A stretch of DNA of 64,000 nt. Source: Carthagonibacter sp032251515. GTDB lineage: Bacteria; Gemmatimonadota; Gemmatimonadetes; Palauibacterales; Palauibacteraceae. Location of the stretch: contig JAVVDU010000008.1 of the NCBI GenBank assembly GCA_032251515.1, positions 1 through 64,000 on the forward strand. The letters are read 5' to 3'. The notes under the pieces were generated by a model. It was not told where the DNA came from. It saw nothing but the letters and a program-made list of their open reading frames with translations, and searched no databases. This document shows positions 51,455 through 58,638 of this stretch, in pieces (the stretch's first letter is position 1; every line of letters starts with the position of its first letter). A program made the translations under genes and the position numbers.

Positions 51455-51525
51455 ACTATGCCTCACACGCCCGGAACCAAGCTAACGCCGGGCCGGGGCG
51501 CGGGCAACGACGCGGCGGGCCGACC

Positions 51526-52941
51526 TCACAGGCTCAGCCACAGCCCGGTGAGCGCGAACGCCGCGGCGGCGGCGGCGCCGGCCAGGAGGGCGTAGGGGAG
51601 CTGCGTGCGGACGTGCTCGATGTGGTCCGACGCCGAGGCGAGGGACGCGACGATCGTGGTGTCGCTGATCGGGCTGCAGTGGTCCCCGAACACGCCGCCC
51701 GACAGGGAGGCCGCCACGAAGGGGGCGATCGGCAGGCCGAGGGCCGCGGCGAGCGGCACGGCGACCGGGATCATGATCGCGAAGGTGCCCCAGCTGCTGC
51801 CCGTCGCGAAGGCGATGCCGCCGGCCACCACGAACAGCAGCGGCAGGAGCAGGGCGGGCGGCACGCGGCCTCCCACGACGCCGGCCACGTAGGTCCCCGT
51901 GCCCATCTCCTGCGTCACCGCTCCGAGGGTGATCGCGAGGAGCAGCACCAGCGCCATGCCGGTGAGCGCCCCGGCGCCCTGCAGGGCGACCTGTCCGATC
52001 CGCTCGAGGTCGAGGAGGCGTTGCGCGAGCGACAGGACCGAGGCGGCCCCGATCCCGGCCAGCACCGCCCACAGGACGGACGTCGACCCGGAGCCGGCCA
52101 TGACGTCGCCGGCCCCCGTGATCCACATGGCGACGGGCATGGTGAGCACCATCACCGCGATCGGGAGGACCATGTTCACGGGCCGCTGCGGGATCCCCGC
52201 GGCCGGGGGAGGCGCCATGTCCTCCGGGTCGGCGATCGCCTGGGCGTGGTCCCAGTGCAGCCGGCCGTCTCGCGTGCGCTCCTCCGCCGCCTTCATCGGG
52301 CCGATCTCGAGGTCCCGCCAGGCCACCGTGCCCGCGAGGGCGAACGCGGCGAGCGCGTAGAAGTTCAGCGGGATCGTGGCGACGAGGACCGGCACGGCGT
52401 CCTCCACGCCGAGCGACAGCAGGAGGCCCAGGATGAAGGCCCCCCAGGCGTTGAACGGGATCAGCACGCACACGGGCGCCGAGGTCGAATCGATGATGTA
52501 GGCCAGCTTCTCGCGCGACACGCGGAAGCGGTCGAACAGCGGGCGGCACACCGACCCGGCGACGAGCACCGTGATGTTCGACTCGATGAAGATCACGAGC
52601 CCGATCAGCCAGGCGAGGACCCGGGCCCGGCGGCCGTCCGTCACCCAGCGCCGCCGCTCCACCCAGCTCACGAAGCCGCGCACCCCCCCGTTCGCCTCCA
52701 CGAGCGCGATCAGGGCCCCGATCGCGAACGTGAACAGGAGCACGCGGGCGTTCCCCGCGTCGGTAACGGTGGCCACGGTCCCGTCGATCGCGGCGGCGGC
52801 ACCGCGCAGGGGGTGCCAGCCCGAGAGGATCGTCCAGCCCAGCCAGATGCCGCCGGCCAGCGACAGGTAGACCTGGCGGGTGCGGATCGCCAGGCCGATC
52901 GCCAGGAGAGGCGGCAGCAGGGACAGCGCTCCGTAGTGGAT
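51526..52941 (-). CDS. NhaC family Na+/H+ antiporter
   Basis: 471 residues if translation starts at the AUC at 52941, which has a perfect GGAGG six bases upstream. The first standard start is GTG 52776, which would remove 55 residues, including the conserved opening 'YGALSLLPPLLAIGLA' and first membrane helix. An in-frame stop lies just upstream, near 52974. Core motifs: 'GSSWGTFAIMIPVAVPLA' near 370, 'GGVFGDHCSPISDTTIV' near 405 and 'HVRTQLPYALLAG'. About eleven membrane helices. It exchanges Na+ for H+ (or a carboxylate) across the inner membrane. It lies downstream of the DNA glycosylase with a 113-bp gap. Confidence 0.85.
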   Translation of the reverse strand: MHYGALSLLPPLLAIGLAIRTRQVYLSLAGGIWLGWTILSGWHPLRGAAAAIDGTVATVTDAGNARVLLFTFAIGALIALVEANGGVRGFVSWVERRRWVTDGRRARVLAWLIGLVIFIESNITVLVAGSVCRPLFDRFRVSREKLAYIIDSTSAPVCVLIPFNAWGAFILGLLLSLGVEDAVPVLVATIPLNFYALAAFALAGTVAWRDLEIGPMKAAEERTRDGRLHWDHAQAIADPEDMAPPPAAGIPQRPVNMVLPIAVMVLTMPVAMWITGAGDVMAGSGSTSVLWAVLAGIGAASVLSLAQRLLDLERIGQVALQGAGALTGMALVLLLAITLGAVTQEMGTGTYVAGVVGGRVPPALLLPLLFVVAGGIAFATGSSWGTFAIMIPVAVPLAAALGLPIAPFVAASLSGGVFGDHCSPISDTTIVASLASASDHIEHVRTQLPYALLAGAAAAAAFALTGLWLSL

Positions 52942-53054
52942 TGTCCGCCTCCGTCGGGATGGGGGCCCGGATCAGGGCCGCGCCGGGGCGGCGGGCCGCG
53001 GCGGCTCCGCCCCAAGAGACGTCCCCGCGACCGGAGCGTCAAATCCCGCCGCGC

Positions 53055-53642
53055 TCAGCGGCGGGACACCCACGGGCTGCGCCCGTCGTACCAGCGCCAC
53101 GGGCGGTCGGCCGCCCGCCGGATGCCGACCCGCGTCGTGGCGACGACGGCCGCGTCCGGTACGGGCTCGCCCGCCTCGATCCACAGCGGCGGACGATCCA
53201 GCCGGTGCCGCTGCAGGTCCGTCCCGATGCCCAGGGCGCGCACCAGCCGGCCGGGGCCGCTCGTGAGCTCGGGGCGTCCCGCGCGGCGCGACCGCATCGA
53301 CTCGATGCCCTCCACCGGCTCGAGGGCCCGCACGAGGACCCCCTCCGGCCGCCCGGGCTCCGCCGCGACCACGTTCAGGCACCAGTGGACGCCATAGTTC
53401 AGGTGCAGGTAGACCGTGCCCGGAGGGCCGAACAGGGGGTCGTTGCGGGCGGTGCGCCCGATGCGGGCGGCCGCGTGCGACGCGGGGTCGCCCGGGCCCG
53501 GATACGCCTCCGTCTCCACGATCCGGCCGGCCGCCCGGCCCTCGGGCGTCGCGTGCACGAGCAGCCGCCCGAGCAGGTCGCGCGCCAGCGCGACGGCCGG
53601 ACGGGCATGGAAGGAGAGCGGCAGGGCCCGCGCCCGCGTCAG
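53055..53642 (-). CDS. 3-methyladenine DNA glycosylase (AAG/MPG family)
   Basis: 195 residues if counted from the CTG at 53642, whose bases overlap the upstream stop (CTGA). The first standard start is GTG 53558 (167 residues), which would lose 'LPLSFHARPAVALARDLLGR', a conserved N-terminal part of this family. An upstream in-frame TGA at about 53673 bounds the start. Catalytic region 'RIVETEAYPGPGDPASHA' and the DNA-intercalating/substrate segment 'GTVYLHLNYGVHWCLNVV' are intact. Removes alkylated purines in base-excision repair. Confidence 0.85.
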   Translation of the reverse strand: MTRARALPLSFHARPAVALARDLLGRLLVHATPEGRAAGRIVETEAYPGPGDPASHAAARIGRTARNDPLFGPPGTVYLHLNYGVHWCLNVVAAEPGRPEGVLVRALEPVEGIESMRSRRAGRPELTSGPGRLVRALGIGTDLQRHRLDRPPLWIEAGEPVPDAAVVATTRVGIRRAADRPWRWYDGRSPWVSRR

Positions 53643-55720
53643 GCCTCGTCTCCCGCCTCGCCGCGCCGCTCATTCTCGCGGCCCTCGATCACGGCCTTCG
53701 CCCGGTGCTCGGGCAGGACCGAGCGGATCCGCTCGGGTGCGGAGTCGATCACCTCGTAGACCTCCGACCCGAACTCCGAGAACAGCGCCTCCGCCGTGCG
53801 GCGGCCGACGCCCGCGTAGTTCCGCGCCATCGCCTCCACCTCGGTCCGGAACTCCGCCGCCTCTCCGGACGGGACGTGCGCCTCGCCCTCGCCCCGGCGA
53901 CGGTTCCGGCCCCGCACCGAGCGACGGGCCGGCGAGCGGTCCCCCGCCTCCTCCGACCCTGCCGACGGCCCCTCCTCCTCCGCCTCGGCCGGTTCCGGCC
54001 GGGAGGCGCCATCGTCCACCGGTCCAGGCACCGGACCGGCGGGCGCGGCGGGACGGGACGCGCGTCCGCGTGACCCCCGCCGGAAGCGTCCCAGCGAGGG
54101 AGCGGAGCGGCCACCGGCCGCAGAACCCGCCTCGTCGGCCCGCGGAGCCGGCGCCGGCTCCGCCGAAGGCTCCGTCGCGGCGGGAGTGGCCTCTTCCCGC
54201 ACGGCCTCATCGGCCGGCTTCGCGGCCGCTGGAGTCGCGGCGGGCGTCTCGTCGCGGGCCGCGTCAGGCGTGTCACCGGCCCCGGACTGCGACTCGTCCC
54301 GCGACTCGTCCCGCTTCTCGTCCCGTTCGCGGCCGCGCCCCCGGCCCCGGCCCCGGGAGCGGCCCCGGGCCGACCGTGCCGGCTCTTCCGACTTCGTCGG
54401 GCGCGCCTGCGTCCCGGGGGCCGGCGCATCGGAGACCGACGGGGACGCATCCGAGACCGGCGGTGCCGCCCCGTTCCCGGCGGGCGACACGAGGTAGTTC
54501 CCCTCCGGGCCGCGCTCGAGGTCGATCACCTCCTCGTCGTGCGCCTGCCGCAGGAAACGGCTGAACTTCCGGAACCCGAGCGCCGCCTCGTCGAACTGCC
54601 CGTCCTTCTCGAGCATCCGCCGCTTCACCTCGGAGTCGCGCACGGGCTCGCCGGGACGCGCCAGCTCGGCCGCCACGTCCTGCAGCAGCCGGTAGGCGCC
54701 ACGCAGGCGGTCCTCGTCCACCTCGGGCGGCGCCTCGTCGGCCGGGGCCGCATCCGTCTCGCGCCGGCGCGACCGCTCACTCGAGCGACCGCCGCCGCGG
54801 GAGCGCCGGCGGTCGCGGCGCTCCCCGCCGGTCCCGGCGGATGTCGCGCGTCCGGAGGCCGGCGGCGCCGCGGGCCGCGCGGACGGTGCGGTCGTCGCCG
54901 GGGCCGACGCGGCCGACGCGACCGTCCCGCTCCCGTCCGCCGTGGCCCGGGCCTTGGGACCCGGCTCCACCTCGTACTGCCCGTTCGGCGCCTTCTCGAG
55001 CACGAGAATGCCCCGGGATGCCGCCTCGGTGAGGAAGCGGTTGAACTTGCTGAACCCGATCTCCTTCTCGTCGAAGGCGCCGTCCAGCTCGAGCATCACC
55101 TGCTTGAAGCGGTCCGAGCGCATGACGTCCTTGCGGTCCACCATGCGCAGGATCGCCCGGGATGCCAGCTCCCACGGGTCGTGCTTCTCGGTCGGGCCGT
55201 CCGCCGCGGAGCGCAGCCCCGAGATGCTGTTGTAGCTGTAGTACTCGTCGCAGTTTTGGATCAGGAGGTCCGAGCTGGACTCCTGCATCCCCACGCCGAT
55301 GATGTACTTCCCGTACTCCTTGAGCTTCAGCACGAGGCTCGAGAAGTCGGAGTCGCCCGACAGCAGGATGTACGTGCCGATCTCGGGCCGCGTGAACACC
55401 AGCTCGAGCGCGTCGATCGCCAGCCGGATGTCGGTGGCGTTCTTCTTGGACGAGCCGTACGCCGGGGCGAAGATCAGGTCGATCGACGCCTCGGACAGGG
55501 AGACGATGTACTGGGGATAGCGCCGCCAGTCCGCGTAGGCGCGCTGGACGGCCACCTTCCCCTTGATGATGTCGGATTCGAGCAACTTGCGGAGCTCCAG
55601 GCCCAGGTTGGACCGGATCCCCATGGTGACGTTGTCGAAGTCGATGAGCAGGGCCGCGTTGGAGGATGACTCCTCGGCCGGCGAGCGCCGGTGCGGCGCG
55701 CGCGTGTAGAATTCGTTCAT
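53639..55720 (-). CDS. NYN-domain ribonuclease-like protein with two LOTUS domains and a C-terminal HhH
   Basis: 693 residues. NYN/PIN-like domain (about 20-170) with acidic residues Asp27 ('LLIDFDN'), Asp97 ('NATDIRL') and Asp123/Asp125 ('SGDSDF'). First OST-HTH/LOTUS-like domain about 184-252 ('FNRFLTEAASRGILVL'). Disordered Ala/Arg linker. Second LOTUS-like domain, with 'GFRKFSRFLRQAHDEEVIDL'. Long Arg/Pro/Glu-rich disordered region about 420-610. Helix-hairpin-helix-like end ('YAGVGRRTAEALFSEFG'). NYN-LOTUS proteins bind RNA and some cleave it. The ATG at 55720 has AGAGGT upstream; an ATG at 55747 adds nine residues. Followed by the glycosylase gene in a stop/start overlap. Confidence 0.85.
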   Translation of the reverse strand: MNEFYTRAPHRRSPAEESSSNAALLIDFDNVTMGIRSNLGLELRKLLESDIIKGKVAVQRAYADWRRYPQYIVSLSEASIDLIFAPAYGSSKKNATDIRLAIDALELVFTRPEIGTYILLSGDSDFSSLVLKLKEYGKYIIGVGMQESSSDLLIQNCDEYYSYNSISGLRSAADGPTEKHDPWELASRAILRMVDRKDVMRSDRFKQVMLELDGAFDEKEIGFSKFNRFLTEAASRGILVLEKAPNGQYEVEPGPKARATADGSGTVASAASAPATTAPSARPAAPPASGRATSAGTGGERRDRRRSRGGGRSSERSRRRETDAAPADEAPPEVDEDRLRGAYRLLQDVAAELARPGEPVRDSEVKRRMLEKDGQFDEAALGFRKFSRFLRQAHDEEVIDLERGPEGNYLVSPAGNGAAPPVSDASPSVSDAPAPGTQARPTKSEEPARSARGRSRGRGRGRGRERDEKRDESRDESQSGAGDTPDAARDETPAATPAAAKPADEAVREEATPAATEPSAEPAPAPRADEAGSAAGGRSAPSLGRFRRGSRGRASRPAAPAGPVPGPVDDGASRPEPAEAEEEGPSAGSEEAGDRSPARRSVRGRNRRRGEGEAHVPSGEAAEFRTEVEAMARNYAGVGRRTAEALFSEFGSEVYEVIDSAPERIRSVLPEHRAKAVIEGRENERRGEAGDEA

Positions 55721-55751
55721 ACCTCTCGTTCCACCTTCGTTCTGCATGGAT

Positions 55752-55827
55752 CCCGCCGGGTGGCGGGCGAGAGGCCCGTCGACCTCGCCTCCGGTGTCAC
55801 CGGAGGGGATGGTGCGACGGGTCTCTC
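55752..55827 (-). promoter_or_regulatory. multi-hairpin leader of the NYN-LOTUS gene
   Basis: Between the ligase stop (55847) and the NYN start (55720), three nested or adjacent stems are present: an outer 13-bp stem with one G.T pair (55769-55781 with 55815-55827), an inner perfect 8-bp stem CCTCCGGT/ACCGGAGG (55788-55795 with 55799-55806), and a 6-bp CCCGCC/GGCGGG stem (55752-55757 with 55762-55767). This is far more structure than other gaps here. It may be a folded 5' leader controlling the NYN gene. Confidence 0.4.
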
Positions 55828-55835
55828 CGTCTCGT

Positions 55836-55860
55836 GTCCGCCGGCGTCAGGCCGGCGGAC
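55836..55860. terminator. hairpin over the AMP-ligase stop codon
   Basis: A perfect 10-bp stem GTCCGCCGGC/GCCGGCGGAC with a 5-base loop covers the ligase stop codon. No T run. A possible terminator for the upstream aroB-ligase unit, or part of the NYN leader. Confidence 0.35.
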
Positions 55861-57445
55861 GGCTTCCGGCGGCGACGCGGACCTTCATCAGCCGGACCAG
55901 TTCGGCCCGGCGGGTCCGTCCGCCGCTCGCTTCGGGCAGCGCGTCCAGGAACGCGATGACGTCCGGGAGCTTGTAGTCGGCCAGGGCCGGACGGCACAGC
56001 TCGCGGACCTCCTCTTCCGTCACCAGGGCTCCCTCCACGGGAACCACGCAGGCGCAGACGAGCTCGCCCAGTACTTCGTTCGGCACGCCCACTACCGCGG
56101 CGTCCTGGACCGCGGGCAGGGACCGGAGGTGATCCTCCACCTCCCGCGGGTGCACGCTGTAGCCGCCCCGCAGGATCACGTCGCTCTCCCGGCCCACCAC
56201 GCGAACGTGCCCGGACGGTTCCACGGTTCCCAGGTCGCCCGTGCGGAGGAACCCGTCCTCCGTGAAGGCGGCCCGTGTCACGCCCGGCTGGCGGAAGTAG
56301 CCCAGCATCAGGTTCGGGCCGCGGACGGCGATCTCTCCCGTCTCGCCGGCCGGGACCGGCTCCCCCTTCGCGTCCAGCACCTGGACCTCGACGCCTTCGA
56401 GAGGACGTCCCACCGTGGTGGAGCGCGCCTCTCCGTCTTCCGGGCTCGTGATCGTCACCGTGGGGGACGTCTCGGTCAGCCCGTAGGCGATCTCGACACC
56501 GGGGCAGAGGTCCCGCCGCACGGCCTCGATCAGGCCGGGCCGGACGGGCGCACCGGCGATGATACCGGTCCGCAGGGAGGAAAGGTCCCTGCCCGCCGCC
56601 TCCTGCTCCCGCAGCAGCAGCACGAACATCGTCGGCACGCCGTGCAGGACGGTGGGCCGGTGCCGCTCCACGAGCTCCAGGGCTTCGGCGGCGTCGAATC
56701 GCTCCTGCAGGAGCAGCGACGCCCCGCTGACGACCGAGGTCACGAGCGCCGAGCCGAGCCCGAAGATGCTGAACAGCGGCACGGCGCACAGCGTGAGGTC
56801 GTCCGTGCCCATGCCGATCGCCGCGGCCGTGGCCCGCGCCGTCCAGGCCAGACTCCCGTGCGACAGCACGACGCCCTTCTGCTTGTGCGACGTGCCCGCC
56901 GTGTAGAGGATCGCGGCCGGGTCGGTCGGTTCCATCTCCACCGGCACGAGCGGCTTGCCGCGGCCGGAGGAGACGAGGTCCTCGAACTGGAAGATCCGGT
57001 CGTCGTACCAGAGGTCCTCTTCGCCCACCGTGACCAGGTACTGCAGGCCCGGCAGGTCGGAGAACAGTCCCTCGAACAGCTCCAGGCAGTCCACGTCTCC
57101 CAGGCGCTCCGCCGTCACGACCACCGAGCACTCCGTGTTGCGGAGCACGAACTGCAGGTCGCGCGGCGCGTAGCCGGGATTCAAGGGAACGACGGTAGTG
57201 CCGAGCTCGGCGCCGGCGAGGGCGGAGATCACGAACTCGGGTCCGTTCGGCAGGTACAGGCCGACCCGGTCGCCCTTCTCCACGCCCAGGTCCTGCAGGG
57301 CGCACGCCAGTGCCCGGGCCTGCGCGGCCGTCGCCGCCCACGTCCATTCCTGGTCGCGGTAGCGGAGGAACAACTCGTCGGGGCGGAGCTCCGCCTGGGC
57401 CCGGAAGGCGCCGGCGATGCCCGGCGTGCCGGAGGTCACGTGCAT
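55847..57445 (-). CDS. AMP-dependent acyl-CoA synthetase-like protein with altered ATP and lysine motifs
   Basis: 532 residues, ATG in an ATGA overlap with aroB. The fold is clearly ANL-type: 'LYLPNGPEFVISALAGAELG' near 60, 'AYGLTETSPTV' near 335 (A5), 'FLRTGDLGTVEPSGHVRVVGR' near 425 (A7-A8), 'RGGYSVHPREVE' near 450. However, the P-loop reads 'YTAGTSHKQKGVVLSH', not YTSGTTGxPKG. The C-terminal A10 motif reads 'LPEASGGRTRR', with Arg in place of the catalytic Lys. Adenylation may be weak or lost, or the substrate class may differ. Neighbours (aroB, NYN) give no pathway clue. Confidence 0.8.
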   Translation of the reverse strand: MHVTSGTPGIAGAFRAQAELRPDELFLRYRDQEWTWAATAAQARALACALQDLGVEKGDRVGLYLPNGPEFVISALAGAELGTTVVPLNPGYAPRDLQFVLRNTECSVVVTAERLGDVDCLELFEGLFSDLPGLQYLVTVGEEDLWYDDRIFQFEDLVSSGRGKPLVPVEMEPTDPAAILYTAGTSHKQKGVVLSHGSLAWTARATAAAIGMGTDDLTLCAVPLFSIFGLGSALVTSVVSGASLLLQERFDAAEALELVERHRPTVLHGVPTMFVLLLREQEAAGRDLSSLRTGIIAGAPVRPGLIEAVRRDLCPGVEIAYGLTETSPTVTITSPEDGEARSTTVGRPLEGVEVQVLDAKGEPVPAGETGEIAVRGPNLMLGYFRQPGVTRAAFTEDGFLRTGDLGTVEPSGHVRVVGRESDVILRGGYSVHPREVEDHLRSLPAVQDAAVVGVPNEVLGELVCACVVPVEGALVTEEEVRELCRPALADYKLPDVIAFLDALPEASGGRTRRAELVRLMKVRVAAGSRPPA

Positions 57446-58638
57446 CACGCGGGAGAATCTGGCACTTCGGCGCACGTTCGTAAAGCCGCGCCCAGCAGCG
57501 CCGGCAGCTCGTCCGTCGGCAGCTCCACCGTGTGCGCGCCCGCCCCGTCCCGCGCCGCCTCGCCGATGCGGGCCGGCAGCGCCCAGCGGATCGCACCCCG
57601 CCGGGACTTCTTGTCGGCCCTCGCCGCCGCGAGAATCCGCTCCACCGTCCAGTCCGGGTCGGGCTCCGCCGGGAGGCCGCACGCGTCCAGCACGCGGCCG
57701 ATCGCGTCCGCCGTGCCCGCCGCGGTGCAGCCGACCAGCTCCCCCAGCCGCGCCTCGACCCGCATCCCGAACGCCACGGCCTCGCCGTGCACGAGGGAGT
57801 AGCCGGAGAGGGCCTCCAGCGCGTGCCCCACGGTGTGCCCGAAGTTCAGGACGGCCCGCAGGTCCCGCTCGAGGGGGTCGGCGGCGACCACGGCTGCCTT
57901 CGCCGCCACGGAGCGCCCGACGAGCGCCTCGAGTTCGTCCGTCGCCCCGGCCGCGACTCCGTCCGCCCCGGCGGCGACTCCGTCCGCCCCTGCCGCGGCC
58001 GCCAGCCCGTCCGCCCGCTCCGCGATCCAGGCGAAGAACTCCGCGTCCCGCATCGCGGCCATCTTCACCGGCTCGGCGAGGCCGGCCCGCAGCTGGAACG
58101 GAGGCAGGGTGACCAGCACGTCCGGGTCCACCAGCACGCCGGCCGGGTGGTGGAAGGCTCCGGTCGCGTTCTTGGCCGCCGGAGCGTCGACCCCGGTCTT
58201 TCCGCCCACCGAGCTGTCCACCATGGCGAGCAGCGTCGTCGGGACCTGCACGACGGGAACGCCCCGCAGGAAGGTCGCGGCCACGAATCCGGCAAGGTCG
58301 CCCGTGACGCCGCCGCCCAGTCCGATCACGGCCGCGTCCCGCCCCAGCCCCGCTTCCAGGAGCCCGTCGAGCACGTCGGCCCACGTCTCGCGCGTCTTGT
58401 TCCATTCCCCGGCCGGAAACGGCAGGAGCAGCGCGTCGAGGCCCTCCCCGGCGAGCGAGGCGAGGGCCGCCTCCCCGTACAGCTCGGCCACGCGGCTGTC
58501 GGCGATCACGGCGTAGCGGTGCGCCGGGGCCCGCGCCGCCGCGAACTCCCCCAGGCGCGCGAGGGCGCCCCGGCCGATCACCACGTCGTAGGACGGGGCG
58601 GCCGCCGGCCGCGGCACCTCGACCCGCAGGACCTTCAT
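57445..58638 (-). CDS. aroB: 3-dehydroquinate synthase
   Basis: 397 residues, slightly long. Second shikimate-pathway step: DAHP to 3-dehydroquinate, with NAD and a metal. 'GLGGGVTGDLAGFVAATFLRG' near 105 binds NAD. 'SSVGGKTGVD' near 140, 'LAEPVKMAAM' near 190 and 'LNFGHTVGHALEAL' near 265 carry the active-site Lys and metal His residues. A tandem Ala/Gly insert ('GADGVAAGADGVAAGA', about 215-235), encoded by 21-bp repeats, explains the extra length. The ATG overlaps the upstream stop by 4 bp. No other aro gene is nearby. Confidence 0.93.
   Translation of the reverse strand: MKVLRVEVPRPAAAPSYDVVIGRGALARLGEFAAARAPAHRYAVIADSRVAELYGEAALASLAGEGLDALLLPFPAGEWNKTRETWADVLDGLLEAGLGRDAAVIGLGGGVTGDLAGFVAATFLRGVPVVQVPTTLLAMVDSSVGGKTGVDAPAAKNATGAFHHPAGVLVDPDVLVTLPPFQLRAGLAEPVKMAAMRDAEFFAWIAERADGLAAAAGADGVAAGADGVAAGATDELEALVGRSVAAKAAVVAADPLERDLRAVLNFGHTVGHALEALSGYSLVHGEAVAFGMRVEARLGELVGCTAAGTADAIGRVLDACGLPAEPDPDWTVERILAAARADKKSRRGAIRWALPARIGEAARDGAGAHTVELPTDELPALLGAALRTCAEVPDSPA

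Noticed and set aside
51289..51460. 4.5S/SRP RNA, tmRNA, 6S RNA, TPP, cobalamin or FMN riboswitch
   Set aside because: None of the conserved strings of these RNAs is visible. It is kept as an unassigned structured RNA.
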